Position numbers and translations under genes: made by a program. Below, one piece after another: positions 1 to 14,162 of a stretch of 64,000 nucleotides of DNA. This DNA comes from Balanoglossus misakiensis (taxonomy: Eukaryota > Hemichordata): NCBI GenBank assembly GCA_040954595.2, contig CM082585.2, positions 5,766,001 through 5,830,000 on the forward strand, in the 5' to 3' direction. A model generated the notes under the pieces. The model was given only the letters and a program-made list of their open reading frames with translations. It was not told the origin of the DNA and ran no database searches. Position 1 is the first letter of the stretch, and each line of letters starts with the position of its first letter.

Positions 1-1034
1 TGTCTATCCCATTCAAGAACCCGCTTTACACGCTCTTCACCTTCCTTAGAAGCAATATAAGTATTGAAATTACCAAGTTTTTCTTTGTCCCATTTGAAAT
101 AAGAATATTTATGCAAATCAACATCAATGACTTTTGATTTTGTATTTCTTACATGACGGCAAAACCGTTTAATATTTATGGTACACGCCAGAGGAAAATG
201 ATCAGAATCACTCTTATCTTCGACACTGAACTCGGAGATGTCAGTAAAGAGTATGCTAGAAGCAATAATATAATCTACTACACTTGTCCCTCTATTTGCA
301 ATACATGTAAATTCCCCTTGGAGGTCTCTTCCCCATCTACCATTTAGAAAGTGAATAGAGTGATCCCGACACAGTTCCAATAGCCTTCTACCAAAAGAGT
401 TAATCACCAAATCTTTCGATTTTCGTTGAATATCAAAATTGTCCACCTCATAATTTTCTGGACTTAGTGGGATGTGCACAATCGAGTCGTTTAAAATAAA
501 GTCATAATCATGGGCAGTTCTGGCATTAAAATCACCCATAATCAACAAATTACATTCTGGGTGGTTAGATTTGAAATCAACAATCTGACGATCAAGCAGC
601 TCAATACCGTTTTTTTCAAAGACATAACTTTTTGAGCCTTCTGGGGGAATGTAAACGCAACCTAAAATTACATCAGTTTGAAAGCCAAAAACTTTACTAT
701 CTAACATAAGAAACACAGAATCGGATAGATCGGAGTGCATTCTGGTTATACCAGCACAACACCAATCTTTGAGAAAAACAGAGACTCCACCACCCACTCT
801 GCCTTTTCTGGCTGTTTTTTCTCTACACACATGGTAGGCTGTAAAACCATTTAGAATGCTGTCTGGAAGTATATCTTTGTGCAACCAGGTCTCAAGTAAA
901 CAGACAACATCAAAATTTGCAAGATATTCAAGAAATGATGTACACGATAGCTTACTAGATAAACCTTGAACATTCCAAGAAATTAAACGAATACTCTCTC
1001 GACTACAGTGGTCCTTAGAACCTTGGCCACAATC
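1..1034 (-). CDS. Retrotransposon ORF2, apurinic/apyrimidinic-type endonuclease domain (partial)
   Basis: The frame is open without a stop from 1034 to the left edge (about 344 codons). It reads as an exonuclease-endonuclease-phosphatase domain, which nicks target DNA to prime reverse transcription. Visible motifs in order are ISWNVQGL (catalytic Asn codon at 972-974), LLETW (catalytic Glu codon at 891-893), a Gly-rich KGRVGGGVSVFLKD stretch, MGDFNAR (about 519-540) and SDHFPL (189-206). All hallmark catalytic positions seem intact. The frame has no ATG of its own before the Asn and Glu motifs; the first in-frame ATG is at 740-738. It lies in the same frame as ORF1 and is parted from it by one TAG at 1035-1037. 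The reverse transcriptase is outside the window. Confidence 0.88.
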
Positions 1035-2255
1035 CTATCTCAATTGACTTTGTTTAATGACAGAGTCTGTATATTTATCATAGATATACACTACTTTAAT
1101 GTCATGTTCATATGCTACAAGTTTCTTATAATTTACAAATGCCTTTATGCCAAGTCCCAACAATTCCTTACGCTTACCGAAAAGTTTCTTTCTGATGAAG
1201 CTTGTCTCTGGAGAAAAGTGTTCATCCACGTAGATATTTGTACCGCGCAGCGCCTTTCCCCTTGATAGTATCTTTTCTTTGTCTTTTAGCTTGCTGCACA
1301 TTGCGACGATGGGTCTGTTGGTACGAGTGCCCGTTGATAAACGGTGTACTCGTTCGAATTCAATGTTGTCCGTAATGTTCATCCGTTCCTTGATCAAAGT
1401 CTTTATTTTCTGTTCTGTTTCTTCCCATGTTTCTTTCTCGTCTTCTTCAACCCCACGAAAAACAAGATTGTTTCGTTTGGACCGGTCATCCATCTCTGCT
1501 TTCGCATTTCGTAGATTTCCCATTTCGACTTCCATTTTGGCGATGTCTTTTTCTAAATCATCCATCTTTTTGAGTTTTTCTTTGTTTCCTTCAGCAATTC
1601 GTCTGACATCGTCCATCGAGTCTTCCATATTGTTAAGCTGTGTTTCTATATTTTCTATCTTCTTATTTAGCGCTTTAGTGTCTCTTTTCAGCTCTCTCAT
1701 GTTGCTTTGTATGTCTTTCAGCATATCGGTGATATCGTCCGTTTTTGTTGCCGATTTGAGTTCCCCTGTTTTAGTAAGCGTTGCTTGACGAGTCTCAGGC
1801 CCAGGGTTCATTTCAACGTCTCCAGAAAGCTGTATAAGTCTGCTTATAAATGGGTTTCTCCTTGCTGGCATGTCGATATAGCACTGCAATGCTACGGCGG
1901 AGCATGTGCACGGTAGAAAAAGAGTTCCAGTACACTGAGTGTCCAGTCCGCTGTCTGTGTCGTTTCTCGCCGTTTCTTGCAAATGTATTCCAAATTTATA
2001 TTCGGCGGGAAAGGATGTTATTTTGCCAGTTGTCAGCAACCAATGGTGTAGGTTCTCAGAACTGTGAACAATGGTCCATGCACCAATTGATATGTAAATA
2101 CATACAAATATGCAGCTGGCCATCCGGAATGCAAACTCGTTTACTGAAGTCCATTTCGAATACGGCGTATACTTGGAGATTTCTACACCTCGCCAACATT
2201 TTGGGTGAGTAAACGTTCCAATGGCGGACCTCCACTGCAAAATATCCATACCCAT
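1035..2255 (-). CDS. Retrotransposon ORF1 protein with 2A-like peptide, coiled coil and RRM-like domain
   Basis: 406 residues. Residues 1-145 are an unfamiliar N-terminal part with a hydrophobic stretch at about 46-62. A 2A-like motif, DVEMNPGP, sits at residues 146-153. Residues about 170-260 are highly charged heptad-like sequence (coiled coil). Residues about 258-395 resemble the RRM and C-terminal domains of L1-type ORF1 proteins, including RSKRNNLVFRGVEE, a VHRLS stretch and a basic RKKLFGKRKEL segment. Such proteins form trimers and bind element RNA as nucleic-acid chaperones. The 2A motif predicts ribosome skipping between Gly152 and Pro153, releasing a 152-residue leader from a 254-residue chaperone part. 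The start is the first ATG in the frame. ORF1 ends in TAG with ORF2 continuing in the same frame. Confidence 0.88.
   Translation of the reverse strand: MGMDILQWRSAIGTFTHPKCWRGVEISKYTPYSKWTSVNEFAFRMASCIFVCIYISIGAWTIVHSSENLHHWLLTTGKITSFPAEYKFGIHLQETARNDTDSGLDTQCTGTLFLPCTCSAVALQCYIDMPARRNPFISRLIQLSGDVEMNPGPETRQATLTKTGELKSATKTDDITDMLKDIQSNMRELKRDTKALNKKIENIETQLNNMEDSMDDVRRIAEGNKEKLKKMDDLEKDIAKMEVEMGNLRNAKAEMDDRSKRNNLVFRGVEEDEKETWEETEQKIKTLIKERMNITDNIEFERVHRLSTGTRTNRPIVAMCSKLKDKEKILSRGKALRGTNIYVDEHFSPETSFIRKKLFGKRKELLGLGIKAFVNYKKLVAYEHDIKVVYIYDKYTDSVIKQSQLR
1797..1820 (-). other. 2A-like ribosome-skipping motif in ORF1
   Basis: These 24 bases encode D-V-E-M-N-P-G-P, an exact match to the D-(V/I)-E-x-N-P-G-P consensus, preceded by the usual Leu-Ser-Gly type context (IQLSG). 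2A-like sequences are known in APE-type non-LTR retrotransposons of sea urchin and other marine invertebrates. Function here is inferred from the match. Confidence 0.85.
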
Positions 2256-2500
2256 AGTTTCTCTGACACTTATGTCACCGGATAGAACCGACTTTCGTAC
2301 TGAAGACTTTCGTTCTTCCAGAGAAAAGTTGAAATTTGTGAGAGCTCAGAATTCTGCTTGTTCAACGTACTCTCTGTAACAGCCAAATATCTTTGCGCAG
2401 AGGCGATATCATAGCCAATGAGGTCTAACCGAGGCGTGATTATTGCTAGTTGAAAACTTACCACCAAATACAGAAATGAGTCTAAAATCAACACTATCAG

Positions 2501-4186
2501 CAGGTTTTATCGGAGGAAAACTGAGCTGACATACGCATATTGGCCTACACTTGAAATATAACCCATCGTTCACTCAAAAAACATCTTTCAAAATCGATGA
2601 GAAATTTAGAAAGGTTCTCAGTCAGCACTGTTATAGTGCAAAATTTGTATTCTGGTCCGGACTAGATTTCATTTGTAAAAAACAGCAATAACGGCAGTTA
2701 AATACATAGAGGCTACGTTGACAAGTTGGGTACTGGGTATATCATCGTGTTGTTTGGAATAGAACACGAAATTGCATTTTGTACACAGAACAGAAATACA
2801 GAAAAGAATCTTCCATCCAATAAAACTGGTTATACACATAGTCCCCATATCCAGCGTCGTCCCCAGCTATGACGTGTCTCGTCTCGGAAAAAACACCTCA
2901 TAAAACCAAATCCTAAAGTTACACGCATTTTAAAGATTTCTATTATTCATCAAACCCAACGGTCGTCTGAACAGTGTAATGGGTAACAAGATATGGCGAT
3001 GTTTTTTGCATGAAGGACAGTTTACCATTTATCACATACTTGTAAACTATCCGATAGCACATAGCTTTTCCAAGAAACGGTTGCTTGTTACATGCATGTT
3101 TTTTACCTGTCAACGCAAATCCGACGTATACATTTACGCTTAAGTACATGTAAACCGACACTTGATTTAAAGCCCCATGAAACGAAACCCCTTTCAGTGT
3201 GTTTTCATGGTTTTTCATTTAAACGAAGAGTATATTATGTATGAGTGTATACCAAGCAAACTTTGCATACTTGAGTCACGTATTTCATTCAGGAAATTAT
3301 TTCTCGCTGTTCAAATACCCTGTACAATGTCACGTGTTTACATGTGTTTAAAGAATTCATTTCTGAAATAGGACAAGTACATGTACCATTTTAAACTAAA
3401 CATATCAATACAAAAAGTCAAGGTTATTCAGGGCAATTTTTGAGAAGCAGGGGGGATTTTCAATTTTCTGCAGGAGTGATTAGTAAAATATGAAGGTATA
3501 ATTTATAATTTACAATTATTGCGAAAATCGGAATCGTTTGTTATATATACAGTCGATTAGCATCAAATATTTACGTTGAAAACGTTTAATATCTCCAACG
3601 GATTATGTACGAATTTGTTTAATCGGTTCATATATAATAATTTATGATACGCATGCGCTGTGATGTAAAATTGATAATATATTCAGCTCACTCGTTCGAT
3701 GGTAGAAATAGTGGAAAATGCAATGTTTACCCGAAGCTGCCAAATATTTGCGCTTGATTCGAAGGTATTGGGTTTCAGTCGGAAGATGACTCGACTGCGT
3801 GTACAAGACAAAGTACTTCACAGCAAAGTGAAGTCCATTAGGGAACAAAGCTGGCTGATTTCATCTTACCTCAGTCTTAAGTAGCAAATTAGCCATAGGC
3901 GTTCGCCAGTCAATTTAACATGGTTAATGTTCTGAGTGTACTCCGTTATAAAATGTTTCCCAAGGTAGGCATTGTTTTTGGGGAATTGAATTTGACATTG
4001 TGAGTGCATTTGTACGTCAAATGGTGACTGTAGAATAAAATCGCATTTGGTGCATAATTCTAGATAATATAACGCCCTAAAGCAAACATTGAAACGTTAT
4101 GTCTGAGTATATGCTTTTGATTTTGTGTGACACACACAAAATCAAAATATCAACGAATTTCAGTTCTGCATGAGAGAGAGAGAGAA

Positions 4187-4283
<97 letters not shown>

Positions 4284-7028
4284 ACCGACGAAATGTCAAA
4301 CGTCACGATTCTGTTTAGTCTAAACGAATCACTTTAATAGGGCAGGGATGAAAAGTAATGAACCGAAAAGAACCAGTAACCGTTTTCATCTCCATCAGAC
4401 GAACTTTTCCTCGTCTAAAAGTCATTAGTCAGTCGAAGAGTACCTTTGATGATATCTATCAGCGCTGTATCATACATGAACAACCGCGAATGACACACGA
4501 ATGAATAGCTTAGTGGTGGCGCACGACATTCTATTGTTCAGACGCCATATTGGAATTTACTTACTTTACGGCGCCATGTTGGAATCTACTTTACTAACAA
4601 AAACCTTGATTGAAGGAGAACGTCGATTAAGATATTACATCACCTTAACTGACATTTTACAATCAGGGTGGCTGACAGTTAACGTGTCCTTGAATCTGTA
4701 GTATTGGGCGAGCTTCCAATTTCTTAGCAGAAGATAACATTTATGCCATTATCGCCGACAACGTTTCTTGTATATGTAGGGAATGGCTTATTAGACAACG
4801 TTGCTGGAAGAAGAAATAGGTTTATTAATTTTCTCTCTTGTCACAGTTTATGTAACAGAGAAATATCTACCATAGACATTGGATATGATAGAAAAACAGT
4901 CTCTGAGGCCGGGCGTTGGTTTGATTGACGAGAACATTCGGTTTCCATCTCTTTCATTTAGCAGTGGATCAACATCGTGACTGCTACCCCATTTTCTCAT
5001 TCGCTCGGCCAGAACGCACTCATTCCATTTAAACATGGCATTTAAGAAACTCATATAAACCGCCGCGCCGAGCCCTGTGCCCCCACCACTAAGGCTGAAT
5101 ACAGATCCACCATTTTTACGGCGAAAATGTTCTTTAACAGGATTTTGTCGCCACAGTCGTGACAAACAACACCCACCCGCACGCTGGATCATATGTCAGC
5201 GGATCGTGTTAATGTCCACACGCTTAGCGGAAAGTGATGGATCAGCATATTTCTCTGTACGTGATGTGTTGTCTGGCGACTGCATAACTACAGTTTGTAT
5301 TGCAATATTCTGTTTCACGACTCCGAGGACCATGAAGGTCCAAAAACCAACACGTCACCTGAGTATGTTAAAGGTATACGGTCACTTATGAAAATTCAGC
5401 CTCATATGGTAAATTAAAATATAGCCCACCACAGATTTTTGTGAAATTGAAATAATAAATGAAATATAGATCATCACATCAGAATTATTTTGCCCCATCT
5501 GCTTCGCGTTTATTTTTTTGCAGAATCTGTTGATTCATAGTTTCAAAAAGATGGTGGAAAATGATGGAAATTCCGGATACAAATCAACCAAGTATTGTTT
5601 GTACGTGTATTTGCCTTCTTCGGTCGTATAAACTTAAAAGCTGCTATTCTCTGTCACTTTTCCATGCATCAAACTTGCATCTGTTTCCGTTAATGTCGTC
5701 CATCCTTCAGCATCTTTCTAATAAAGTATCAATATATCTCTATCTATCTCGTGCGTTTCCATCTCAGGATCCGCGGCATCTGACCGTATCAAGCAGTCAC
5801 ATAACAATCTTCACATCCATTAATTCCCCCCGTGCGCATAACAACGATGGCACCTGCTTTTATGACGCACAAAAAGGTTCGCCGTGTTTTCCATTTGATT
5901 GTTTGAACCATAAAACAGTATGCAGAGCTCGGTAGGTGCCGATGCTCGCCACTGGAATAAACTACACGTACTTGATTTCGTCTTGGAAAATGAGGAAATG
6001 CACTTTGTGTTAAAACTGGTGCCAAATAAATGCTTGCATTATATGCACCATGTAAGGAACGAACACGTTATAATGTGTGCTTCCGCGGCGTTGTTCCAAG
6101 GTTGTCTCTTACATTCGTTACGGTTGAACGCCGACGAATGTAAAATATCCGAACAGCTGAAAATACTTTCCCTTGTAGTTAAGGTGACAACCGCAGTAGC
6201 AATTGGGTAAACATATCAAGTCGTTGACATTACGAATAAACACGTACATCATCGCACAGTTGACGTTTCTGTTAGGATTTATTGGGAAAAAACTGTTTCT
6301 AGAAGAACTGTAAATTTGAGTCCGTGTGTCGGTTCATCAGAAGACACATTGCCTTGTTACACTGTATGCATGAGTGCGGTTGTCTTTGGTTGCCATGGGA
6401 GACACGACAGGATCCAAAGCTTGGCTCCCTTGATGCTGAATCGAAGTCACATGTTCATGCAGATACGAAACTGACAATATTACCACTTTTCGAATAAAAT
6501 ATTACTGGGAAATATGGTTGACAAAACGTTAACATTTTGTTTAGCATCGTCGATTTAGTGAAATGTGGGTTTTTCGTCTTTTGAACCCGCGTATCATATT
6601 CATCACCATGGTTTGAGGGTTTTTACGATTGACTATGCATCGCCTCGCCTCATAACACACGTGCACATCTGCTGCACTTAATAATCTAACATGTGTGTAC
6701 AGAGTTTATAATACGAAAATCAGAGCACGTATTGTGAACACAGAGTTACAGCCCATTAACGAGAATACGAAGGAGCAATTTGGAAAACTCGGCTATGTCG
6801 AATTCGTTAGGCATGAAACACTCGATTCTAACTCTCTGAATATTTGTTAGATGTTTTAGCAACAGAGCTGAGATGGCCGGCCCAACTAGTGATAACGTGT
6901 GCGTGTTTTGTTTTGTTTTGGGGCAGAAATGACCACCTGGACATTACTAAATATAACCAGTAAGTTCGTGCTAAAACAAAAGTCACTGGATATTAAATAC
7001 TACTAAAAGACATCGAATAAGAGAATAT
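2501..7028. other. Intergenic stretch without recognisable gene
   Basis: Only short frames with no recognised domain. It holds the GA microsatellite at 4171-4281 and AT-rich unique sequence. The region 4500-5400 is somewhat richer in CpG and has overlapping frames on both strands, but none shows a known domain or clear splice context. I see no RNA gene or long repeat. Confidence 0.5.
4171..4281. repeat. (GA)n microsatellite
   Basis: About 110 bp of nearly pure GA/AG dinucleotide with a few interruptions near its left end. The Arg/Glu frame across it is a by-product of the repeat. Confidence 0.97.
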
Positions 7029-7034
7029 TTTATT
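7029..7034 (-). terminator. Candidate polyadenylation signal of the GPCR gene
   Basis: TTTATT on the plus strand reads AATAAA on the minus strand, about 460 bp past the GPCR stop codon. Position and hexamer fit; nothing else supports it. Confidence 0.35.
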
Positions 7035-7496
7035 TCAAATCCTGATCGATTTAAAATCTGAACATCGTAGAAAGTGTATCAGCTGATGAAAGCAATGCCT
7101 TGATTTACGACATATCAAAATTTATGGTTGGATTTACGGCACAGCAGCCAGATCGGATTTCTTCAATGTCAAAGAAGGAGAAAAAGCGTAAAATATCGCA
7201 GAATTTGCCTCGGGTGAAACATGTTCCCTAGCAACGCTGCCTCGAAGTGTAGGCATTCAAAATGTGAAGTTGCAAAACATCGCGTACTTTCACATCTTGT
7301 AATATGCAAATTAGGAATATGGTCTTGCCGCAAAATGTAAATTGTCTCTGAAATCTGTGAAAAGCGTCGATTATTTTTTGGCTTTTTTCTACGCTTTCTG
7401 TTAGCCTGAACACATGTTTCCGACAAGCAGCGATAGTAACAAGTGCATTCGGAATTTCGCAAGCTGTCTGGTTCATAGAATCTTGAGTTGAATCAT

Positions 7497-9149
7497 TCAG
7501 TCTGTTGTTTTGATGTGACTGCTTGTGCCGCTACTAAATTGTGTCTCCAGTTTCCTCATTTCCCGTTCCAATTCGCGAAATCTCTTGGATTTCGCCTTCA
7601 GGCGCTTACCCCGTTCCCTACGGACGCTGCCTCTCCTCAGATTGGTCTCCGACCGAACCCAGGCGCTGCGCGTGCGTTTGCAGCTGGGCTCCGCGGCGTC
7701 CTGGCCGCTCCCGGTCCCTCGGCTGTGCGTCGGCAGCAGAATCTCCGATAGCTGCTTCCTCAACACGCCGCGCTCTTTCCCGCTTTCCCGCGTTCCCCGA
7801 CACAGCTCGGAATTGGTGCTCGATTCACCGACGGACGAGCAAGTGTAGTTCGCTAGGAGGCTCTCGGTCGGGGTGTGGCGACTGATGACGTGGCTGAACT
7901 GCCCAAAAATATCTGAATTCAACGACGCCTCCCCATCTCTCTGCTCAGCCTCGTCCTGCTGCTGCGCTGGCGGGGACTTCAAAGCGTTAGTATTATTTCT
8001 CCTTTCTTGGGTTATTTTGTCGGTCGAGTTCTTTCCGCAAGCTATCTCTTTCAAACGCCTGCGAAAATTTGTATTTATGTAGCTGTATATCCCAGCGTTC
8101 ACGAGGGAATTGAAGTAAATCATCCAAGAAAACAAGCGGGTCAAATTCAGGCGGGAAAGCGCCACGTCTACATTTAATCCAGCGATTGTCATGGCCGCCG
8201 TCAACAGGTGGTAGGGCGTGACGAGTAAAATCAAGACGGTCAAGATGAGCAATATGGCCCTTGTGAGTCGTTTCTCCAGCGAGATGTTCGCAGAGGGTCG
8301 AGCGGACGGCGCTTGCGAGGCAGCCTCCAGGTTATGGGTGTCCGTGTTTTGGGTCAGGTTCAAGTTGTGTCCGGAAATGGCAAAGACGCGCGGGCTTGGA
8401 GACGGCGGCGGGCCAATATGGCGGACCTTGGGGTCGTTCACGTGCCACTCTGCTATCCGTCTCGAGCGGAGACGAGCTGTTCGGAAAATCTTCAAGTTCG
8501 TGAACAGAATTACTGTCAGGGGGAGGGAGAAATCGATGATGAATAATATAACAGTCACCTCCTTATTTCGTCCTTCGCCAAGATCAAGAAAACAAGCGCG
8601 CAAACCACTGTTGTACCTGTACCTGGCGTTTGTAGCAAACGGAATCGCCGCGCAGAATAGTCCGTATGACCACGCAAACAGAATCATGAAAAACGCACGG
8701 CGCGGCTTGACAAGCGACTTGTACTTAATAGGCTGTAAAACACAGATGTAGCGATCGATACTTATAACAACTATGTTTGACAGCGTCGTGGTGAATAGGG
8801 TCACCGACAGGTAGCCATGGAAGTCGCAAGACACGTCTCCCGTGTGGCCGGTGTTTGCAAGGAAGATAACGAGGTTGGACGGCAGCAACAGAACTCCTAT
8901 GCACAGATCCGAGACAGCCAAGCTGAGAGCAAAGTACGGCGCTACAACTCGCTTAGCCTTCGAAATCTGGACCTTTATCAGGGCGATAATCGTCAGGAGA
9001 TTTGCAACAATTATCATCGGCATCGTTATTCCGAGCGTGCACGCGTAGACCAACCCGCCCACATCCAGCTGGCTGGAGTACGCGTCCAACAGCAACGTGG
9101 TGTTGTTCCCGGCACTGCTGAAATTTTGCTGCAGCGGTACAAAGCCCAT
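7497..9149 (-). CDS. Orphan class A (rhodopsin-like) G protein-coupled receptor, single exon
   Basis: 550 residues with seven hydrophobic segments in an intronless frame. The N-terminus has Asn-Phe-Ser and Asn-Thr-Thr glycosylation sites. Class A landmarks: Asn50 (TM1), Asp81 in LSLAVSD (TM2), Cys108 (TM3) with Cys186 (loop 2), DRY at 132-134, Trp160 (TM4), Pro210 (TM5), Pro312 (TM6). Oddities: TM7 has NAGIY (351-355) instead of NPxxY, TM6 lacks the CWxP tryptophan, and the aminergic Asp of TM3 is Ser, so a biogenic amine ligand is unlikely. Loop 3 is long (about 225-292) with a proline stretch. The tail is about 180 residues, rich in Arg, Ser and Gln. It presumably sits in the plasma membrane and couples to G proteins, but I cannot assign a ligand family. 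The start is the first ATG and gives a normal short extracellular N-terminus. Confidence 0.88.
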   Translation of the reverse strand: MGFVPLQQNFSSAGNNTTLLLDAYSSQLDVGGLVYACTLGITMPMIIVANLLTIIALIKVQISKAKRVVAPYFALSLAVSDLCIGVLLLPSNLVIFLANTGHTGDVSCDFHGYLSVTLFTTTLSNIVVISIDRYICVLQPIKYKSLVKPRRAFFMILFAWSYGLFCAAIPFATNARYRYNSGLRACFLDLGEGRNKEVTVILFIIDFSLPLTVILFTNLKIFRTARLRSRRIAEWHVNDPKVRHIGPPPSPSPRVFAISGHNLNLTQNTDTHNLEAASQAPSARPSANISLEKRLTRAILLILTVLILLVTPYHLLTAAMTIAGLNVDVALSRLNLTRLFSWMIYFNSLVNAGIYSYINTNFRRRLKEIACGKNSTDKITQERRNNTNALKSPPAQQQDEAEQRDGEASLNSDIFGQFSHVISRHTPTESLLANYTCSSVGESSTNSELCRGTRESGKERGVLRKQLSEILLPTHSRGTGSGQDAAEPSCKRTRSAWVRSETNLRRGSVRRERGKRLKAKSKRFRELEREMRKLETQFSSGTSSHIKTTD

Positions 9150-12249
<3,100 letters not shown>

Positions 12250-12530
12250 TTAGATACGTGCGTTCAAGCAACTCGATAAAAACAAATCGTGCAAATAGAA
12301 AGTGGGCGATGGTGAGGGCGTGCTACACATGGCGTCGAATATCTCCGTCGCGATCGCGTGCGCGTCGTCCAAGTGAGAGTTCAGCTGACGCGCGCGTGAC
12401 AGGAACCGGCGCGCAACCCGGTGGATGCTGCGTGTACGTGACGTGGGACGACGTTACCGGAAGACTTGAAGATCTTCCCAAAGAGGGGGTTTCGAAGGTA
12501 GGATTTACAGGGGGTCGACCCGATTAACAT
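12250..12530. promoter_or_regulatory. CpG-rich block, possible promoter or non-coding first exon
   Basis: A sharp local rise in GC and CpG (densest about 12335-12475, several CGCG runs) in otherwise AT-rich DNA. A GAAG/GTAGGA donor-like site follows at about 12500. An 89-codon frame spans it but matches nothing I recognise. It could be a promoter for the downstream ABCC5-like gene or for an unseen transcript. Confidence 0.3.
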
Positions 12531-13243
12531 GATACCGTTTCACTCTTCTGCTGGGTCAATACGTAGAGCCGATCGGCACTGACGTTACACAATAATGTAT
12601 GCTAATGCTAATAGAGCCTTTAATAATGGCTACGCGCTTTCTTTCATCGATTCAATTATTGCGAAATTTCACGGTATATCCGATAACGTGAACCAAATCT
12701 AGTAAGTGGGGGCTGTGTGGGGATGTTTAAGGGTGAATTATGGAAGATTTCAAACTCAGGGGAGGGCGATAATATAGCCCTGACCCAAGATCGCGCGACC
12801 AGATCAAGGTTAAGTCTGCAGCGATAGCGAACTCGACTTGTGTATATGTGGTGAAAGTTCATCGTCCGCTGTCACGTACAGGCGATCACCTCGCGTGATG
12901 TTGTAATTTTCGAGCAGAGAGGAAATCGACAAATCGGCCCACTAAGGCGATGATCACCCCTCCCCCTTTTCGTATTGACAAGTGTGAATTGACACTTAGT
13001 GTTGATAAACTGGGGCGTGCGAGTGTTATGTGTTTACAGGCCGATGTGCGTTCTTGCGAGTGCGACGACCTTTTTTTATTACACACACACCTTGATTCTG
13101 CAGTAATGTGTGTTTTTGGGGTCGGGGGTCGTGAGAGACAGTGACTCAGCTTCGTGATATTGGGGAAGTCAACCAACCCCCACCAGTTCGGTCAGGTGTC
13201 TTTGACCAATGTATGAAGAAAGCTTTATAATGAAAATGTTTCC

Positions 13244-13267
13244 GGGGGGGGGGGGGGGGGGGGGGGG
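13244..13267. repeat. Poly-G tract
   Basis: 24 consecutive G residues, the longest homopolymer noticed in the window. It could form G-quadruplexes when single stranded. Confidence 0.95.
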
Positions 13268-14064
13268 CTCAGGGTCAGGTTGCCCTGCAAATTCTGTAGT
13301 CTGGATTGTTGACAGTTATTTCTCTTCAATTGGGACTGTAGACGTAAATGAATTAATGAACTTAATGACATGTATAGAAAAGCACCGACGACAGGGCTGA
13401 CAGCCCCCCCCCCCCTACTGATTATCCCAGAACAAAAAGGGAATCAATCCATAACTTGCTGTGAATAAAAATGAGTCCCATGGTTCACCCTGGCTATCAC
13501 GATGTAACCCAACAACAACAGTACTAGTGGTACCGGGTAAATTTATTGGAAATATTAAAAATCAACAAAATAATGAGAATAACAATTAAAAACGATAATT
13601 ATTTTATAGCAGTTTACTTAAGTGGACAATGTGTTAAAAACTCACAGCTGCAGTGTGTTGACTTGTATACCAGCAAGTTTGGTAGTAAAAGTTAATACCA
13701 TATTGTGATTACGAAAAGCCTATTGCTGGTACAGCTATAGGGCTCATGCTATAATTAGGGAACATGTCTGTACAATTGTCATGATGCTACCAAGTTTTAA
13801 GTGTTTTTCACTGCAAGCATGCAGAGTTATTGAATGGTCTTGCTAGTGACCTCAGTGAACATAATCTATTTGTTGTGCAACCTTACTCTAAACTCGATTA
13901 TGTTTGTGTAGAGCGTATTTTGATGCCTGCATGCCATTGTCAGTTGCAGTGGACGGACCACTGGAAATAATGACCCATTATACTGGTATTAGCACGGTGT
14001 GTCGTATCTTTGCACAAGGATGATTGCTAGTGAGTGGTCCATTCACAGACATTGACAGCTACCT

Positions 14065-14162
14065 TTAACACTTTCACCCCCCCCCCCCCCCTAGTATAAG
14101 AGGTCCACCTTTACTGTACAAAACAATAGATTTGGACCAAACCACAGTGGTGAAAGGGTTAA
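14065..14162. mobile_element. Short palindromic MITE-like element, family P copy 1
   Basis: 98 bp with terminal inverted repeats of the form TTAACACTTTCAC / GTGAAAGGGTTAA. The interior AGGTCCACCTTTA...TTTGGACCAAACCA is shared with copies at 25708-25799 (opposite orientation) and 26829-26919. A C homopolymer has expanded inside this copy. No coding capacity. Confidence 0.7.

Larger units (their letters stand above)
1..2500 (-). mobile_element. APE-type non-LTR retrotransposon, 3' part beyond the left edge
   Basis: Minus-strand element with ORF1 (2255 to 1035) followed directly by the N-terminal endonuclease part of ORF2 (1034 to 1). The reverse transcriptase, 3' UTR and tail would lie left of the window. 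About 200-250 bp upstream of ORF1 may be its 5' UTR, but I saw no clear 5' end or target-site duplication, so the right boundary is a guess. Both frames are long and open, so the copy is fairly young. An apurinic-type endonuclease and a coiled-coil plus RRM-like ORF1 are known for the L1, CR1 and L2 groups. The exact clade cannot be set without the reverse transcriptase. Confidence 0.85.

Noticed and set aside
1279-1788. 169-codon plus-strand frame rich in Ser, Phe and Leu opposite ORF1
   Set aside because: Antisense shadow of the charged coiled-coil region of ORF1, whose Lys/Glu codons read as Phe/Ser/Leu.
4127-4318. Arg/Glu dipeptide repeat frame
   Set aside because: By-product of the GA microsatellite.
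4848-5391. Overlapping frames of 114 (minus) and 104 (plus) codons
   Set aside because: No known domain, no splice or promoter context, and low-complexity Gly/Pro parts only. Left unannotated.
12258-12527. 89-codon frame in the CpG-rich block
   Set aside because: Arg/Ser-rich composition is what random CpG-rich DNA gives, and no family is recognised. The block is better explained as regulatory or non-coding exon.
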